From positions 1 through 49,011 of the forward strand of contig CALLXS010000023.1 in the NCBI GenBank assembly GCA_937875295.1: a stretch of 49,011 bases of DNA, read 5' to 3'. Shown one piece after another: positions 7,210 to 16,723 of the stretch (positions are counted from its first letter, which is position 1; every line of letters begins with the position of its first letter). Under the pieces are notes generated by a model that worked only from the letters and a program-made list of their open reading frames with translations, was not told the DNA's origin and did not search any database. The position numbers and the translations under genes were made by a program. This DNA comes from an uncultured bacterium. GTDB taxonomy: Bacteria; Bacteroidota; Ignavibacteria; Kapaibacteriales; UBA2268.

Positions 7210-9573
7210 TTAATTACCTTTCTTTATTTTGTTTTCACCAAATTCTGCCATATTTATTAAACCTTCGATATCTAATATTAACCCAATACCGCCATCTCCA
7301 GTTACCATACAGCCTGTAATTCCAGATACCTTGCCAATATATGTAGAGAAGCCTTTTACAACCGCTTGTTGTTGTCCTACAATATCATCAGCAAATAAAC
7401 ATACTTTTTTATCTTTTGATTCTATAATTAGAAGTATTCCTTCAGTTAAATTAGTAAGTGCATCTTCAATATGGAATTCTTCATGAAGTCTAATCACAGG
7501 TAAGACTTCTTGCCTTACTTTAACAACTTCAAGACCGTCCATTGTCTTATTTATCATTTCGGCTTTAGGTCTAAATGATTCTCTTAAAGATAAAATAGGA
7601 AGAGCATATAGAGTATTACCAATTTTTATTACCATTGATTCAATTATTGCTAATGTAAGTGGAATTCTAAGAGTAACTTTTGTTCCTTTATTTAATTCAG
7701 AAGCAACATCAATACTACCTCTTAATTTTTCTAAGTTTTTCCTAACGACATCCATTCCTACACCACGCCCAGAAATATCAGTTACTTCTTTAGCAGTAGA
7801 GAATCCAGGCTCGAAAATAAGAGCATTTATTTCTTTATCTGTCATTAATTCAGGGTCTTTCTTCAAGATCCCCTTTTCTATTGCTTTCTTTAAAACCAGT
7901 TCTCTATTAATACCTGCTCCATCATCTTCCACGCTAATTAAAATTTCGTTTCCTTCATACCTTGCACCGAGTATAACATTTCCTATCTCTGATTTATTTT
8001 TTCTTACTCTTTCTTCTGGAGTTTCGATTCCATGGTCAACTGAGTTTCTTAAAATATGCATTAATGGATCAGAAATTTCATCGATTACATTTTTATCCAT
8101 TTCAGTTTGCTGACCAAACACTGTTAGCTCAATTTTTTTATTCATTTTAATAGAGACATCGCGTACTAAACGTTTCATCTTATTAAAAGTCCCTTCTAAC
8201 GGCATCATTCTAATAGACATTGAAACTTCTTGCAATTCTCTACTTATTTTATTAAGCATACTTGCAGATTTGCTGAAATTTGGTAATTCAAGCCCTACTA
8301 AGTCTGGGCTATGAGACACGACAGATTCAATTGTAATTAATTCACCGACTAAAGCAAATAATTTATCAATTTTTGCAGTATCGACTCTAATATCTTTTTT
8401 CTGTTGGAACGTCATTCCGTGATTTGCAGGAGCTACGTTTGCTTTTGGTTTTGGTGCTTGAGCGACTGCTGCTTGTTTTTCTGGTTTTGGAGCTTCAACA
8501 GGTTGAACATTTTTAGTCTCAGGCTTTTGAGTAACTTGAGCTTGTTCAATTGGGGCAGGAGTTTGTATTGGTTGAGTATTTTGCTTTTCATTGTCTTTTT
8601 TAGCAATATCTTCAGCTGGAGTGGAATTATTCGAAGATTTATCGAATGTATCTAATCTTTTTCTAATTGTCTCAGTATTACTTAGCAGAATAGTAACTAT
8701 GTTAGCATCTATATCTAAGGCATTTGTCCTTACGCTATCTAAAATAGTTTCCATTTCCATACCAATTTCTTCTATTTCACTAAATCCCATAAAGCCAGAA
8801 TTGCCCTTAATACTATGGACAGCTCCAAATGTTTCAGCAATCAATGTACTATTTTTAGGATCTTTTTCTAAATCAACTAAATTTTTATCAACAGTTTCTA
8901 ATAGATCTCTAGTACCTGTTAAATATTGATCAAGCATTTCATTAGAAATTAAGTTACCTACATCAAGATCCGCATTATCCGAAGGACTTGAGCTTGAAGG
9001 CGATTCAATTGCTGGTTCTGGAGTTTTAATAGGATCCGGTTTTTGCTCAATTATTGGCTCTGGTTTTTCTACTACAACAGGTTCTTGAGTATTATTTGCA
9101 GATGCTTGTACAGTTTCTTGATCTAAATATTGATTAATATCTTGGTTTGGATTTATTACCTTTTCGATAGAATCTTTTATAATAAGAATCATATCTTCTG
9201 CTTCTTCAGCGCCACTTAAATCTGTATGCTCAGTATTTACTCTTTGAAGCAAGTCTCTTAAAAAATCAAATGTTTGATAAATTACTGTAATAGTATCTTC
9301 AGTTTGAGGAATATTTTGCTTCCGAATATAATCAAGTAAAGTCTCAGCTTCATGAGTTACTTTGTTAATAATTTTCATCTCAAAGAAACCAGATAATCCT
9401 TTTAACGTATGAAACACTCTAAATATAGCATTCACATGGTCAGAATTATCATTTTCACGAAGGAACTCTACTTTTGGTTCATTTGTATCTAAAGAATCAA
9501 ATGCTTCAGACACAAAACTCCCAAGCATTTCTTGAGTTTCGCTATCTACAGGAATATTACTTTCACTTGACAT
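7210..9573 (-). CDS. cheA: chemotaxis histidine kinase CheA with two HPt domains
   Basis: A 787-residue sensor kinase that receives receptor signals through CheW and phosphorylates response regulators. There are two histidine phosphotransfer domains: one with FHTLKG (His 55) and one with VHSIKG (His 253). They are joined by a Glu/Pro-rich linker, and a second Pro/Gln/Ala-rich linker (about 325-390) follows. Next come the dimerisation domain (DTAKIDKLFALVGELI), the ATPase with N-box LRNSVDHGIETPEER, G1 box EDDGAGI and G2 box GRGVGMDVV, and a C-terminal CheW-like P5 domain. No separate P2 domain is evident; the second HPt sits where it would be. It heads the minus-strand cheA-cheW-cheR operon. 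Confidence 0.95.
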   Translation of the reverse strand: MSSESNIPVDSETQEMLGSFVSEAFDSLDTNEPKVEFLRENDNSDHVNAIFRVFHTLKGLSGFFEMKIINKVTHEAETLLDYIRKQNIPQTEDTITVIYQTFDFLRDLLQRVNTEHTDLSGAEEAEDMILIIKDSIEKVINPNQDINQYLDQETVQASANNTQEPVVVEKPEPIIEQKPDPIKTPEPAIESPSSSSPSDNADLDVGNLISNEMLDQYLTGTRDLLETVDKNLVDLEKDPKNSTLIAETFGAVHSIKGNSGFMGFSEIEEIGMEMETILDSVRTNALDIDANIVTILLSNTETIRKRLDTFDKSSNNSTPAEDIAKKDNEKQNTQPIQTPAPIEQAQVTQKPETKNVQPVEAPKPEKQAAVAQAPKPKANVAPANHGMTFQQKKDIRVDTAKIDKLFALVGELITIESVVSHSPDLVGLELPNFSKSASMLNKISRELQEVSMSIRMMPLEGTFNKMKRLVRDVSIKMNKKIELTVFGQQTEMDKNVIDEISDPLMHILRNSVDHGIETPEERVRKNKSEIGNVILGARYEGNEILISVEDDGAGINRELVLKKAIEKGILKKDPELMTDKEINALIFEPGFSTAKEVTDISGRGVGMDVVRKNLEKLRGSIDVASELNKGTKVTLRIPLTLAIIESMVIKIGNTLYALPILSLRESFRPKAEMINKTMDGLEVVKVRQEVLPVIRLHEEFHIEDALTNLTEGILLIIESKDKKVCLFADDIVGQQQAVVKGFSTYIGKVSGITGCMVTGDGGIGLILDIEGLINMAEFGENKIKKGN

Positions 9574-9834
9574 TTTTTTTCTTACTATTTTATATTGTTA
9601 AAAAATTCATCTACGAAAATTTATTAAAAATTTGAACTAATTAAATATCATATCCTTTTTATCGACGGTTATTTATTCTTTTTTACAATTAATTCAACTT
9701 TTTTAATAAAAAGATTATCGGTTAAAAATATATTTTCTTAATTTTTTTATTCTACTTATTTGGAATTTTTCTTTTTTAGAATTAATTTAGAATTTCAAAA
9801 ATGTAAAATATTGTAAAATAAAATAAGAAAAGTT
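9574..9834. other. divergent intergenic region between cheA and the aminopeptidase gene
   Basis: About 260 bases, extremely AT-rich with many T and A runs. It must hold the promoters for both the leftward chemotaxis operon and the rightward aminopeptidase gene. I see no convincing hairpin, repeat, RNA gene or small coding frame, and no promoter box clear enough to call. Confidence 0.6.
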
Positions 9835-10797
9835 ATGAATACTAATGAAAACAGCCCATATATTAAAGCATTAAGAGATTATATGGGATTAGAAAAAAAA
9901 GAATCCATTTTAGTTGTAGCAGACGAAGCTAAAAGAGAAATTGGATTAGAATTATTTGAAGCAGGGAAAACTCTTTGCTCAAATGCACTTTATATAGAAA
10001 TGAAATCTCGAGATGTAAATGGTGAAGAACCTCCTAAACAAATCGCTGAATTAATGAAACAAGTTGATGTCGTTATCTGCCCAACCTCAAAATCTCTCAC
10101 ACATACTAAAGCAAGAATAAATGCATGTCAATTAGGAGTAAGAGTCGGTACTATGCCAGGCATTACAAAAGAAATTTTAGAAAGATGCTTATCTGCTGAC
10201 TTTAATCAAATTGTAGCTGTTTCAAATAAAGTGCAAGAACTTTTAGACAATGCTAAAACTATTCGTGTGATTTCGCAGCTTGGTACTGATTTGACTATGA
10301 ATAAAGAAGGAAGAAAAGCTATATCAAGTACAGGTGTAATTCGTGAAAAAGGTGCTGGTGGAAATTTACCTTCAGGAGAAGTCTATCTAGCTCCAGTCGA
10401 AGGGAAATCAAATGGCAAGCTCGTGGTAGATGGCTCTATTGCAGGAATTGGGAAAGTAAATGAAATAGTAACTATTGAAATAAAAGATGGCTATGCTACC
10501 TCTATTACTGGTGGAAATGAAGCTCAGCAATTAGATGATACTTTAAGAAAAGTTGGCAAAGAAGCTTATTCTGTAGCAGAATTTGGTTTCGGTACGAATT
10601 ATAAAGCTGAAATATGCGGTTTAATTTTAGAAGATGAAAAAGTACTTGGTACAATTCATATTGCTTTCGGTAACAATAAATCATTCGGTGGCAACGTTGA
10701 CGTTCCAGTTCACATTGATGCAATTGTTAAAAATCCAACAGTATATTTCGATGATATATTGATTATGGAAAATGGCAAATTATCCGTAATTGCATAA
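9835..10797 (+). CDS. AmpS/M29-like (COG2309-type) aminopeptidase family protein
   Basis: A 320-residue cytoplasmic protein resembling the metal-dependent aminopeptidase T/AmpS (M29) and NicX superfamily. The best evidence is GNLPSGEVYLAP near residue 180, which carries a metal-ligand glutamate, and the C-terminal GTIHIAFGNN...FGGN...HID pattern with its histidines. The N-terminal half (SILVVADEAKREIG, ICPTSKSLTHTKAR) fits the alpha/beta lead domain. At about 320 residues it is shorter than classical M29 enzymes of about 410. Substrate is unknown, and some relatives are dioxygenases, so peptidase activity is inferred from family only. It starts the rightward run that continues with alr. Confidence 0.75.
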   Translation: MNTNENSPYIKALRDYMGLEKKESILVVADEAKREIGLELFEAGKTLCSNALYIEMKSRDVNGEEPPKQIAELMKQVDVVICPTSKSLTHTKARINACQLGVRVGTMPGITKEILERCLSADFNQIVAVSNKVQELLDNAKTIRVISQLGTDLTMNKEGRKAISSTGVIREKGAGGNLPSGEVYLAPVEGKSNGKLVVDGSIAGIGKVNEIVTIEIKDGYATSITGGNEAQQLDDTLRKVGKEAYSVAEFGFGTNYKAEICGLILEDEKVLGTIHIAFGNNKSFGGNVDVPVHIDAIVKNPTVYFDDILIMENGKLSVIA

Positions 10798-10845
10798 AGA
10801 ACAAATAATTATAATATCATAAAAATATATAGAACAAATACAACA

Positions 10846-11949
10846 ATGCGTAAAACTAAAGTAATCATCAGTAAAAAAGACTTAATTAATAACTATAATT
10901 TTATAAAATCACAAACTAAAGTCAATAAACACATAGCAATAGTTAAAGCAAATGCTTATGGCCACGGTGCGATAGAAATAGCAAAATTATTATCCCAGCA
11001 AGGTATTTATGCTTTCGGTGTGGCTTATACTGAAGAGGCAGTATTGTTAAGAAAAGCAGGTATCAAAGAGCCAATTATTATTTTAGTGCAGCAAGCAGAA
11101 GAAGATATTCCTGATATTGTAGAATATGATTTACAGCCGGCAGTGTCAACTGTAAAATTTTTGCAAACACTTAATCAAGTAGCAAAATCTAATAATAAAA
11201 TTATTAAAGTTCATTTATTTATTGACTCCGGTATGAGCAGAGATGGAATTGCAAGCGAAGATGCTTTAGATTTCGTTAATCAAACACTACCGCTTACAAA
11301 TATTTATTATGAAGGAATATGCGCTCATTTTGCTTCTGCATCTTTAGATCCAATTTTTACTCGCTACCAGCTTGAATCATTTAATAAAGCTATTTTTTCA
11401 CTTAAAGAGAATGGAATTAATTTTAATACTATTCATACTGCCTCGACAGCAAGTATAATTAATTATCCTGAGACTCATTTTAATACAGTTCGATTTGGTA
11501 TTTCTCTTTATGGTTATCCTCCTGATATCCAAATTGGATATAAATTCAAATTAACCCCTATACTTACGCTAAAATCGAATATTTCTTTAATTAGAAAAAT
11601 TAAAAAAGGTGATTCGGTAAGCTATAGTAGGAAATTTATTGCTGATAGAGATACTAATATAGCTACTGTGCCAATAGGATATGGAGATGGATATTCTCGC
11701 CTACTTACTGGGAAAGCTCATTGCATAATTAAAGACAAACTATATTCAATCGTAGGGGCAATTTGTATGGACGAATTAATGGTTAATTTAGGCGACGATA
11801 ATTTAGAAATTGGTGAAGAAGTAATTTTTATTGGCAAATCAGAAAACCATTCGATTTCAGCTGATGATCTCGCAGAATCAATAGGAACAATTTCTTATGA
11901 AATTACAACATTAATAGCTCCAAGAGTACCTAGAATTTATGTAGATTAG
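10846..11949 (+). CDS. alr: alanine racemase
   Basis: A 367-residue PLP enzyme that interconverts L- and D-alanine and supplies D-Ala for peptidoglycan. The N-terminal barrel carries the PLP lysine in IVKANAYGHG (about residue 34). The GYPP segment and the VPIGYGDGYSR motif follow, and the C-terminal domain holds the substrate-side VGAICMDELMVNL motif. Length and domain order are normal. It lies 48 bases after the aminopeptidase gene and 20 bases before the ABC ATPase gene, all on the same strand, so co-transcription is plausible. The gap before it contains two copies of AGAACAAATA of no evident role. Confidence 0.96.
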   Translation: MRKTKVIISKKDLINNYNFIKSQTKVNKHIAIVKANAYGHGAIEIAKLLSQQGIYAFGVAYTEEAVLLRKAGIKEPIIILVQQAEEDIPDIVEYDLQPAVSTVKFLQTLNQVAKSNNKIIKVHLFIDSGMSRDGIASEDALDFVNQTLPLTNIYYEGICAHFASASLDPIFTRYQLESFNKAIFSLKENGINFNTIHTASTASIINYPETHFNTVRFGISLYGYPPDIQIGYKFKLTPILTLKSNISLIRKIKKGDSVSYSRKFIADRDTNIATVPIGYGDGYSRLLTGKAHCIIKDKLYSIVGAICMDELMVNLGDDNLEIGEEVIFIGKSENHSISADDLAESIGTISYEITTLIAPRVPRIYVD

Positions 11950-11969
11950 TAAAAAAATATAATAATTAA

Positions 11970-12752
11970 ATGATAAAAATAAATAATTTATATAAAGCTT
12001 TCGGTAGCAAAATTGTTTTAGATGGAATATCTACAGAATTAAGAAATGGTATTACTCATTGTATTATAGGTAAATCTGGCTCTGGCAAGAGCGTTCTATT
12101 AAAATTAATAGTTGGGCTATTGCCAGCAGACAGAGGAACTATAGAAATTGATGGAAATGAAATTAATTCTTTAAATGAAAAAAAATTATATCAAGTGAGA
12201 AGAAAAATTGGGTATGTCTTCCAAGGTGCAGCATTATTTGATTCGATGAATGTATATGAAAACGTTGTAATTGGTGAATTTGAAAATGGTAATAGAGACG
12301 ATAATTATTTGCTCGATCAAGCTCAGAAAACTCTTTCAGCCGTAGGGCTATTACCAAATTATTCTGAGAAAGAGACTCTACATTATCAAAAAGAATGGAA
12401 TATCTTGAAAAATATCAAGCCATCAGACCTCTCCGGTGGAATGAAAAAACGTGTCGGAGTAGCAAGAGCATTAGTAGGACAACCTAAGTATATTTTTTAT
12501 GATGAGCCAACTACAGGATTAGACCCAATTACAAGCGAACAAATTGATAATTTAATTGATGAATTAGAAGTAAAAATGAAATTTACTTCCGTAATAATTA
12601 CTCATGATATGTTTTCTGTAAGTAAAATCGCAGAGCATATAGTTATGCTTGATTCCGGAAAAATATTATTTGATGGAAATCGAGAAGAACTATTTAAATC
12701 TCAAATTGCGGAAGTACAAAATTTCTTAAAGCGTTATCATACGGACATATAA
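11970..12752 (+). CDS. MlaF-like ABC transporter ATP-binding protein
   Basis: A 260-residue ATPase of the Mla/Mce phospholipid-transport type. Walker A is GKSGSGKSV (about residue 34), the Q-loop region FQGAALFDSM is characteristic of MlaF proteins, the signature is LSGGMKKRVGVARAL, Walker B is YIFYDEPTTGLDP, and the switch histidine is in VIITHDM. Between the Q-loop and signature it carries about 15 extra residues (around 135-152, NYSEKETLHYQKEWNIL) compared with MlaF as I know it. No MlaE permease or MlaD substrate-binding gene flanks it, so partners must be encoded elsewhere. It would act on the inner face of the inner membrane in outer-membrane lipid homeostasis, as inferred from family. 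Confidence 0.85.
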   Translation: MIKINNLYKAFGSKIVLDGISTELRNGITHCIIGKSGSGKSVLLKLIVGLLPADRGTIEIDGNEINSLNEKKLYQVRRKIGYVFQGAALFDSMNVYENVVIGEFENGNRDDNYLLDQAQKTLSAVGLLPNYSEKETLHYQKEWNILKNIKPSDLSGGMKKRVGVARALVGQPKYIFYDEPTTGLDPITSEQIDNLIDELEVKMKFTSVIITHDMFSVSKIAEHIVMLDSGKILFDGNREELFKSQIAEVQNFLKRYHTDI

Positions 12753-12779
12753 TAAATTCTTATTTAATTATATAAACAA

Positions 12780-14768
12780 TTAAAATTTTGATTCTAATGC
12801 AATTTTTAAATAATGTTCGTAATTATTTTTTATTAAGTTATATCCACTACCCAGCTCCTCTACTCCATTTTTCTTATTAATCCAATACTGAGCTGATATT
12901 TTAATAAAATTTGTTATTGCATATTTACCTTCGGCTTTCCCGAATATTCCTTTTTGATATAGTGCTTTTATATTACCATTATAACCATAAAATGAGTTAT
13001 AATAATATAGACTTGAATTAAAATCATCGGAATTATAATAAATTCCAGCTATTTTAAAATTCAAATCATCATTAATATTATATAAATAATTAATACCGAA
13101 TAATCCACCAATGCTATTTTGTTGAACGAGATTTTCAAGACTATAGCAAATTTCTAAAAATACCCCAGTTAAAGATTTTGGAGTTATATTCCAATTAAAG
13201 ACTGCTTTACTTTTTATTTTTTGTTCCTTTTCTAAAGTCTTTTGATTGTTATTTATTGAATATTGAATATCTTTATTACTATAATTTAAAAGAACTTTGA
13301 GAGACTGATAGTTTTTAATTTTAAAATCATTCCTTACTTCGAAATCAATTCCTTTTGCAGGCATAAGGTTAAAATAAGTTCTTTCCAAAGTTTCAAAATA
13401 ATCTACTGCAAATGAAATTTTATAATTATGAGAATATTGATGCGAATACCCCATTAATAAACCTGTTTCATTTCTCAAATTACTATTCTCATAATAATTT
13501 AATCCAAAAGGAGAATGAAATTTTGGTGAGTAATATCGATAACCAATTTTGCCCTTTCCACGGCTTAGTTCAATAATAATATTAGATTGCAAAGCAATAT
13601 TAGAATTATATAAAGCAATTTCATTTACAAATTTAATATCTTTATAATTGTAGCTTAATCCTAAAGAATGTAAGAATAATCCTTCTTTAGAGGGAAGCAT
13701 AATTCTGTCATTTTGAAAATCATTATTATATTGAAGGAAAATAGTATTGTATTCTGCTGAAAATACATCATTATATAGATTTAATACAAATCCAATAGAT
13801 TTTTCATCAATATTATTTTTTTTATTGATTTCCGTATCTGTTCTAAACAAATTATTTGCAACAATTGAAGTAATGTTATTATTCGCATCTATGCTTGCAC
13901 TTCTATTTTGATATGATAAAAATGCAGAAATTCCTAAGTTTAATCTATCGGTAATTTGATCATTATAGCTATATCCAATACCTCTAAAAGTTTTAATATT
14001 ATATGAGCTCAAATCTGGACTGATTTGATTCTTAATTTCATCATTCATTGAAATAATAGAATAATATTTTGACATTGCCATTGAAGAACCAAATATTAAT
14101 CCCAGACCTGAATTTACTTTAAAATTTCCTAAAATAAAATAATGCTTTTCTAATGACTTTTCTGCAAAATAAGAGTAAAAATCTGTAATGCTTTTTTCTC
14201 CAATATCTTTATCAAGGTTTGCTCCTATTCTATAATCATTAATATTAAGCAATATTTTACTTGATGTAGCAAAATTTCTTCCTTGATATTTGTTTTCGAG
14301 TATTCCTCTATTTTTTTGTAAAGGAAATTCAGTCAAATTTCTAAAATAAAGACTATTTTGTGATTTTTTTTTGATTTTTTGTTTTTTCTTTAAGATTACA
14401 TCGTCTTCCTCATTTTCATTATAATATGTACAATTATTCAAAACATAGCATACTATAGGTTCAAGTTGTAAAGAATCACAAATATCTTTATTATCTCTAT
14501 ATTTTTCTGTAAAAGTTAATACTTTTCTTGAAATTTGTTTAGTAAAAAATGGCAATTTAGATAATTTAGTAATTTTGGTATCTGCTAAATTTACTTTATT
14601 TGATTTATAATATTCAATTTCATTCAATAGATTTGTAATATCGTTTTCGTTTAAATCCATATTAACTAATATTTCATCTATATTGATTTCATAATCTCTA
14701 CTTAGAAGATTAGTTGAAGAATAAAATAAAATCAAAACAAAGATTATCGGTTTTAAGTCGAATCTCAT
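12780..14768 (-). CDS. outer-membrane beta-barrel protein with N-terminal helix-hairpin-helix domain
   Basis: A 662-residue secreted protein. After a signal peptide (about residues 1-23) comes a helical region (about 30-95) with the ComEA-like pattern of such Bacteroidota proteins (KVNLADTKITKLSKLPFFT, then KVLTFTEKYRD). A Lys-rich linker (KKKQKIKKKSQ, about 125-135) follows. The remaining 500 or so residues alternate aromatic/polar beta strands with many NYS/YYN turns and end in phenylalanine, the usual pattern of an outer-membrane barrel. The helix-hairpin-helix fold suggests DNA or protein contact on the periplasmic side, but no function is established. Its start overlaps the end of the upstream gene by 4 bases, so both are probably co-translated. 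Confidence 0.72.
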   Translation of the reverse strand: MRFDLKPIIFVLILFYSSTNLLSRDYEINIDEILVNMDLNENDITNLLNEIEYYKSNKVNLADTKITKLSKLPFFTKQISRKVLTFTEKYRDNKDICDSLQLEPIVCYVLNNCTYYNENEEDDVILKKKQKIKKKSQNSLYFRNLTEFPLQKNRGILENKYQGRNFATSSKILLNINDYRIGANLDKDIGEKSITDFYSYFAEKSLEKHYFILGNFKVNSGLGLIFGSSMAMSKYYSIISMNDEIKNQISPDLSSYNIKTFRGIGYSYNDQITDRLNLGISAFLSYQNRSASIDANNNITSIVANNLFRTDTEINKKNNIDEKSIGFVLNLYNDVFSAEYNTIFLQYNNDFQNDRIMLPSKEGLFLHSLGLSYNYKDIKFVNEIALYNSNIALQSNIIIELSRGKGKIGYRYYSPKFHSPFGLNYYENSNLRNETGLLMGYSHQYSHNYKISFAVDYFETLERTYFNLMPAKGIDFEVRNDFKIKNYQSLKVLLNYSNKDIQYSINNNQKTLEKEQKIKSKAVFNWNITPKSLTGVFLEICYSLENLVQQNSIGGLFGINYLYNINDDLNFKIAGIYYNSDDFNSSLYYYNSFYGYNGNIKALYQKGIFGKAEGKYAITNFIKISAQYWINKKNGVEELGSGYNLIKNNYEHYLKIALESKF

Positions 14769-15565
14769 ATCCTCACACCAACTTTTAATACAATAAAATA
14801 TGGTAAAAATTCACTTTTATCTAAATTTACAGCAAAATTGAAATATTGATTGAAGTCGATAAGCACTCCAGCATTTAGTCTATTCGGATTAATATAATAA
14901 GCCAAATATAATTGAATTATATTTCCTAATTTAATTTTGTTTGATACTCCAAATATGTTTTTAAACTTGTAATCATAATTATAAATAAATTCAAGTATAT
15001 AATCATCAGAAAATTCATACCCAGCAATAGTATTAAATAATCTCAAGTTCATTTTATGCTCTTCATTCCAATTGCTAAGAAGTACGGAAGCACTAATATT
15101 TATTTTATTAATCTCATAAGAATTTGTTAAAATTAAATTTGAATAACTATTTTGATCTAAATCACTTAAAATATTTTTATTGTGATTATAAAATAATCCT
15201 AAATTATAATGTGATGTTATCCTTGAGATTACTCCTAATCCTATTGAATAATTCTTATAAATATTGCTAAAATCTCCATTTATATCGAATGCAAAATTTA
15301 ATTGCTTAAATAATAATGGGCTTCTTAAATTAATACCTCCACTATATAAATCAGTATTTTCAAATTTTCTTATACTATTTGTCTGAAACAAAATTTTGTA
15401 TTCTGAATCTGTGTTTAGATTTGTATTTAATCCATTATATTCAAATAAATTAGATTTAAACGAAAAAAAATTATCATTAAGATTATTTAATGAGTAACTT
15501 TTATTTGTCAAAATTGTATTTACAATAAATAGTGTAATGAAAAAATAAAACTTAAAGGTTTTCAT
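14765..15565 (-). CDS. small outer-membrane beta-barrel protein, function unknown
   Basis: A 266-residue protein with a typical signal peptide (about 1-25, ending NKSYS) followed by alternating beta strands rich in Tyr, Phe and Asn, consistent with a barrel of about 12 strands. I recognise no family. It is the first gene of a two-gene minus-strand unit: its stop overlaps the start of the HHH/barrel gene by 4 bases, a strong sign that the two act together at the outer membrane. The upstream gap (15566-15734) is very AT-rich and separates it from the divergent porD gene. Confidence 0.6.
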   Translation of the reverse strand: MKTFKFYFFITLFIVNTILTNKSYSLNNLNDNFFSFKSNLFEYNGLNTNLNTDSEYKILFQTNSIRKFENTDLYSGGINLRSPLLFKQLNFAFDINGDFSNIYKNYSIGLGVISRITSHYNLGLFYNHNKNILSDLDQNSYSNLILTNSYEINKINISASVLLSNWNEEHKMNLRLFNTIAGYEFSDDYILEFIYNYDYKFKNIFGVSNKIKLGNIIQLYLAYYINPNRLNAGVLIDFNQYFNFAVNLDKSEFLPYFIVLKVGVRI

Positions 15566-15734
15566 TAAATTTAAAATAAATGATTTTTAATAAGTTACAA
15601 TAATAACTCATTTTTTTAAAATATTTATTGGAATATTTAAAAAAATGTATTAATTTTAAGATACTTTTTTTGTTATTACATATTTTGTTATATAAATATA
15701 GTAATATAAAAAACAATATATATTATAATAAGCT

Positions 15735-16661
15735 ATGAAAGTTACTTTAGTAAATATAATAATAATATTAATATTGACAGCTTTTAATTTGAATAATAGC
15801 TATTCACAAGAAATAAAAGTAAATATCAATGTCAATATGGAGCAAGTTAGCTTTGAAAATAGAGCATCGCTTAATAATTTCAAATCTGATTTAGAGCGGT
15901 ATATTAATTCTCAGAGGTTTTTAGATAAAGAATGGGAAGGTGACCCTATCCCAGTAGAAATGAATATTATTTTATCTTCTGACGGTAAAAATCGCTTTTC
16001 TGCTAAGATGTTAATGGCTTCTAAAAGATTATTAGATGGTCCGGAGGATGTTCTAGGATTTTCTACTACAATCTCTTTTTACGAAAAAGAATGGAAATTT
16101 GTATATAATAATGGTGCGAATTTATCACTTGATCAGATGCGTTATGATGAATTTTCTACTTTAATAAATTACTATATGTATTTAATTATTGGCTTTGATT
16201 TAGATACATATCAATCAAACGGTGGAAATAAAGCATTTGAAAAAGCAAGAAATTTAGCACTTGTTGCAGCTAATGCAGGAGACCCCGGATTTGACAATAA
16301 AAAAGATGCTTCGATTTTTAATAAATATAATTATGTAAATGAAATTTTAGATATCAGAATCAGCGAAATTAGAAGATTAATTTTTGCATATTATATTAAT
16401 GGCTTAGATAAAATTGCTTTTAATAAAGATTCAGCTCTTGATGAAATTGCTAACATAATTAATGATATGGCAAATTATAAAAAAAATAAATTAATGAATC
16501 AAAATCATTTATTTACAGAGTTTTTTAATACTAAATTTGAGGAAATTGCTTCATTATTTAATAATTATAAAAATCCTGACTTTTTTAATAATTTAAAATA
16601 TTTAGATCCAGCAAATTCTGCATCTTATTCTAAATCAGAAGCAGGTACATACCTTAAATAA
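15735..16661 (+). CDS. porD: PorD-like (DUF4835) type IX secretion-associated protein
   Basis: A 308-residue exported protein (signal peptide about 1-24, ending NSYSQ). It fits the DUF4835/PorD family of Bacteroidota: an N-terminal EIKVNINVNMEQV strand, a WEGDPIPVEMNIILS segment, the YYMYLIIGFDLDTYQSNGG motif in the middle, and a C-terminal helical part starting ILDIRISEIRRLIFAYY. PorD is known from type IX secretion loci in Porphyromonas, where it is needed for secretion; the exact role is unclear. Here it is not beside porPKLMN but just before a large type IX cargo gene (62-base gap). The family call rests on pattern recognition. Confidence 0.75.
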   Translation: MKVTLVNIIIILILTAFNLNNSYSQEIKVNINVNMEQVSFENRASLNNFKSDLERYINSQRFLDKEWEGDPIPVEMNIILSSDGKNRFSAKMLMASKRLLDGPEDVLGFSTTISFYEKEWKFVYNNGANLSLDQMRYDEFSTLINYYMYLIIGFDLDTYQSNGGNKAFEKARNLALVAANAGDPGFDNKKDASIFNKYNYVNEILDIRISEIRRLIFAYYINGLDKIAFNKDSALDEIANIINDMANYKKNKLMNQNHLFTEFFNTKFEEIASLFNNYKNPDFFNNLKYLDPANSASYSKSEAGTYLK

Positions 16662-16723
16662 GAATATTTTTTTAACTTAATGAATTTAATATTAATTTTT
16701 ATACATATAACGAGGTTTTAAAG

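Noticed and set aside
10798..10845. Two AGAACAAATA copies between the aminopeptidase gene and alr as regulatory repeats
   Set aside because: Only two short AT-rich copies; expected by chance in this composition.
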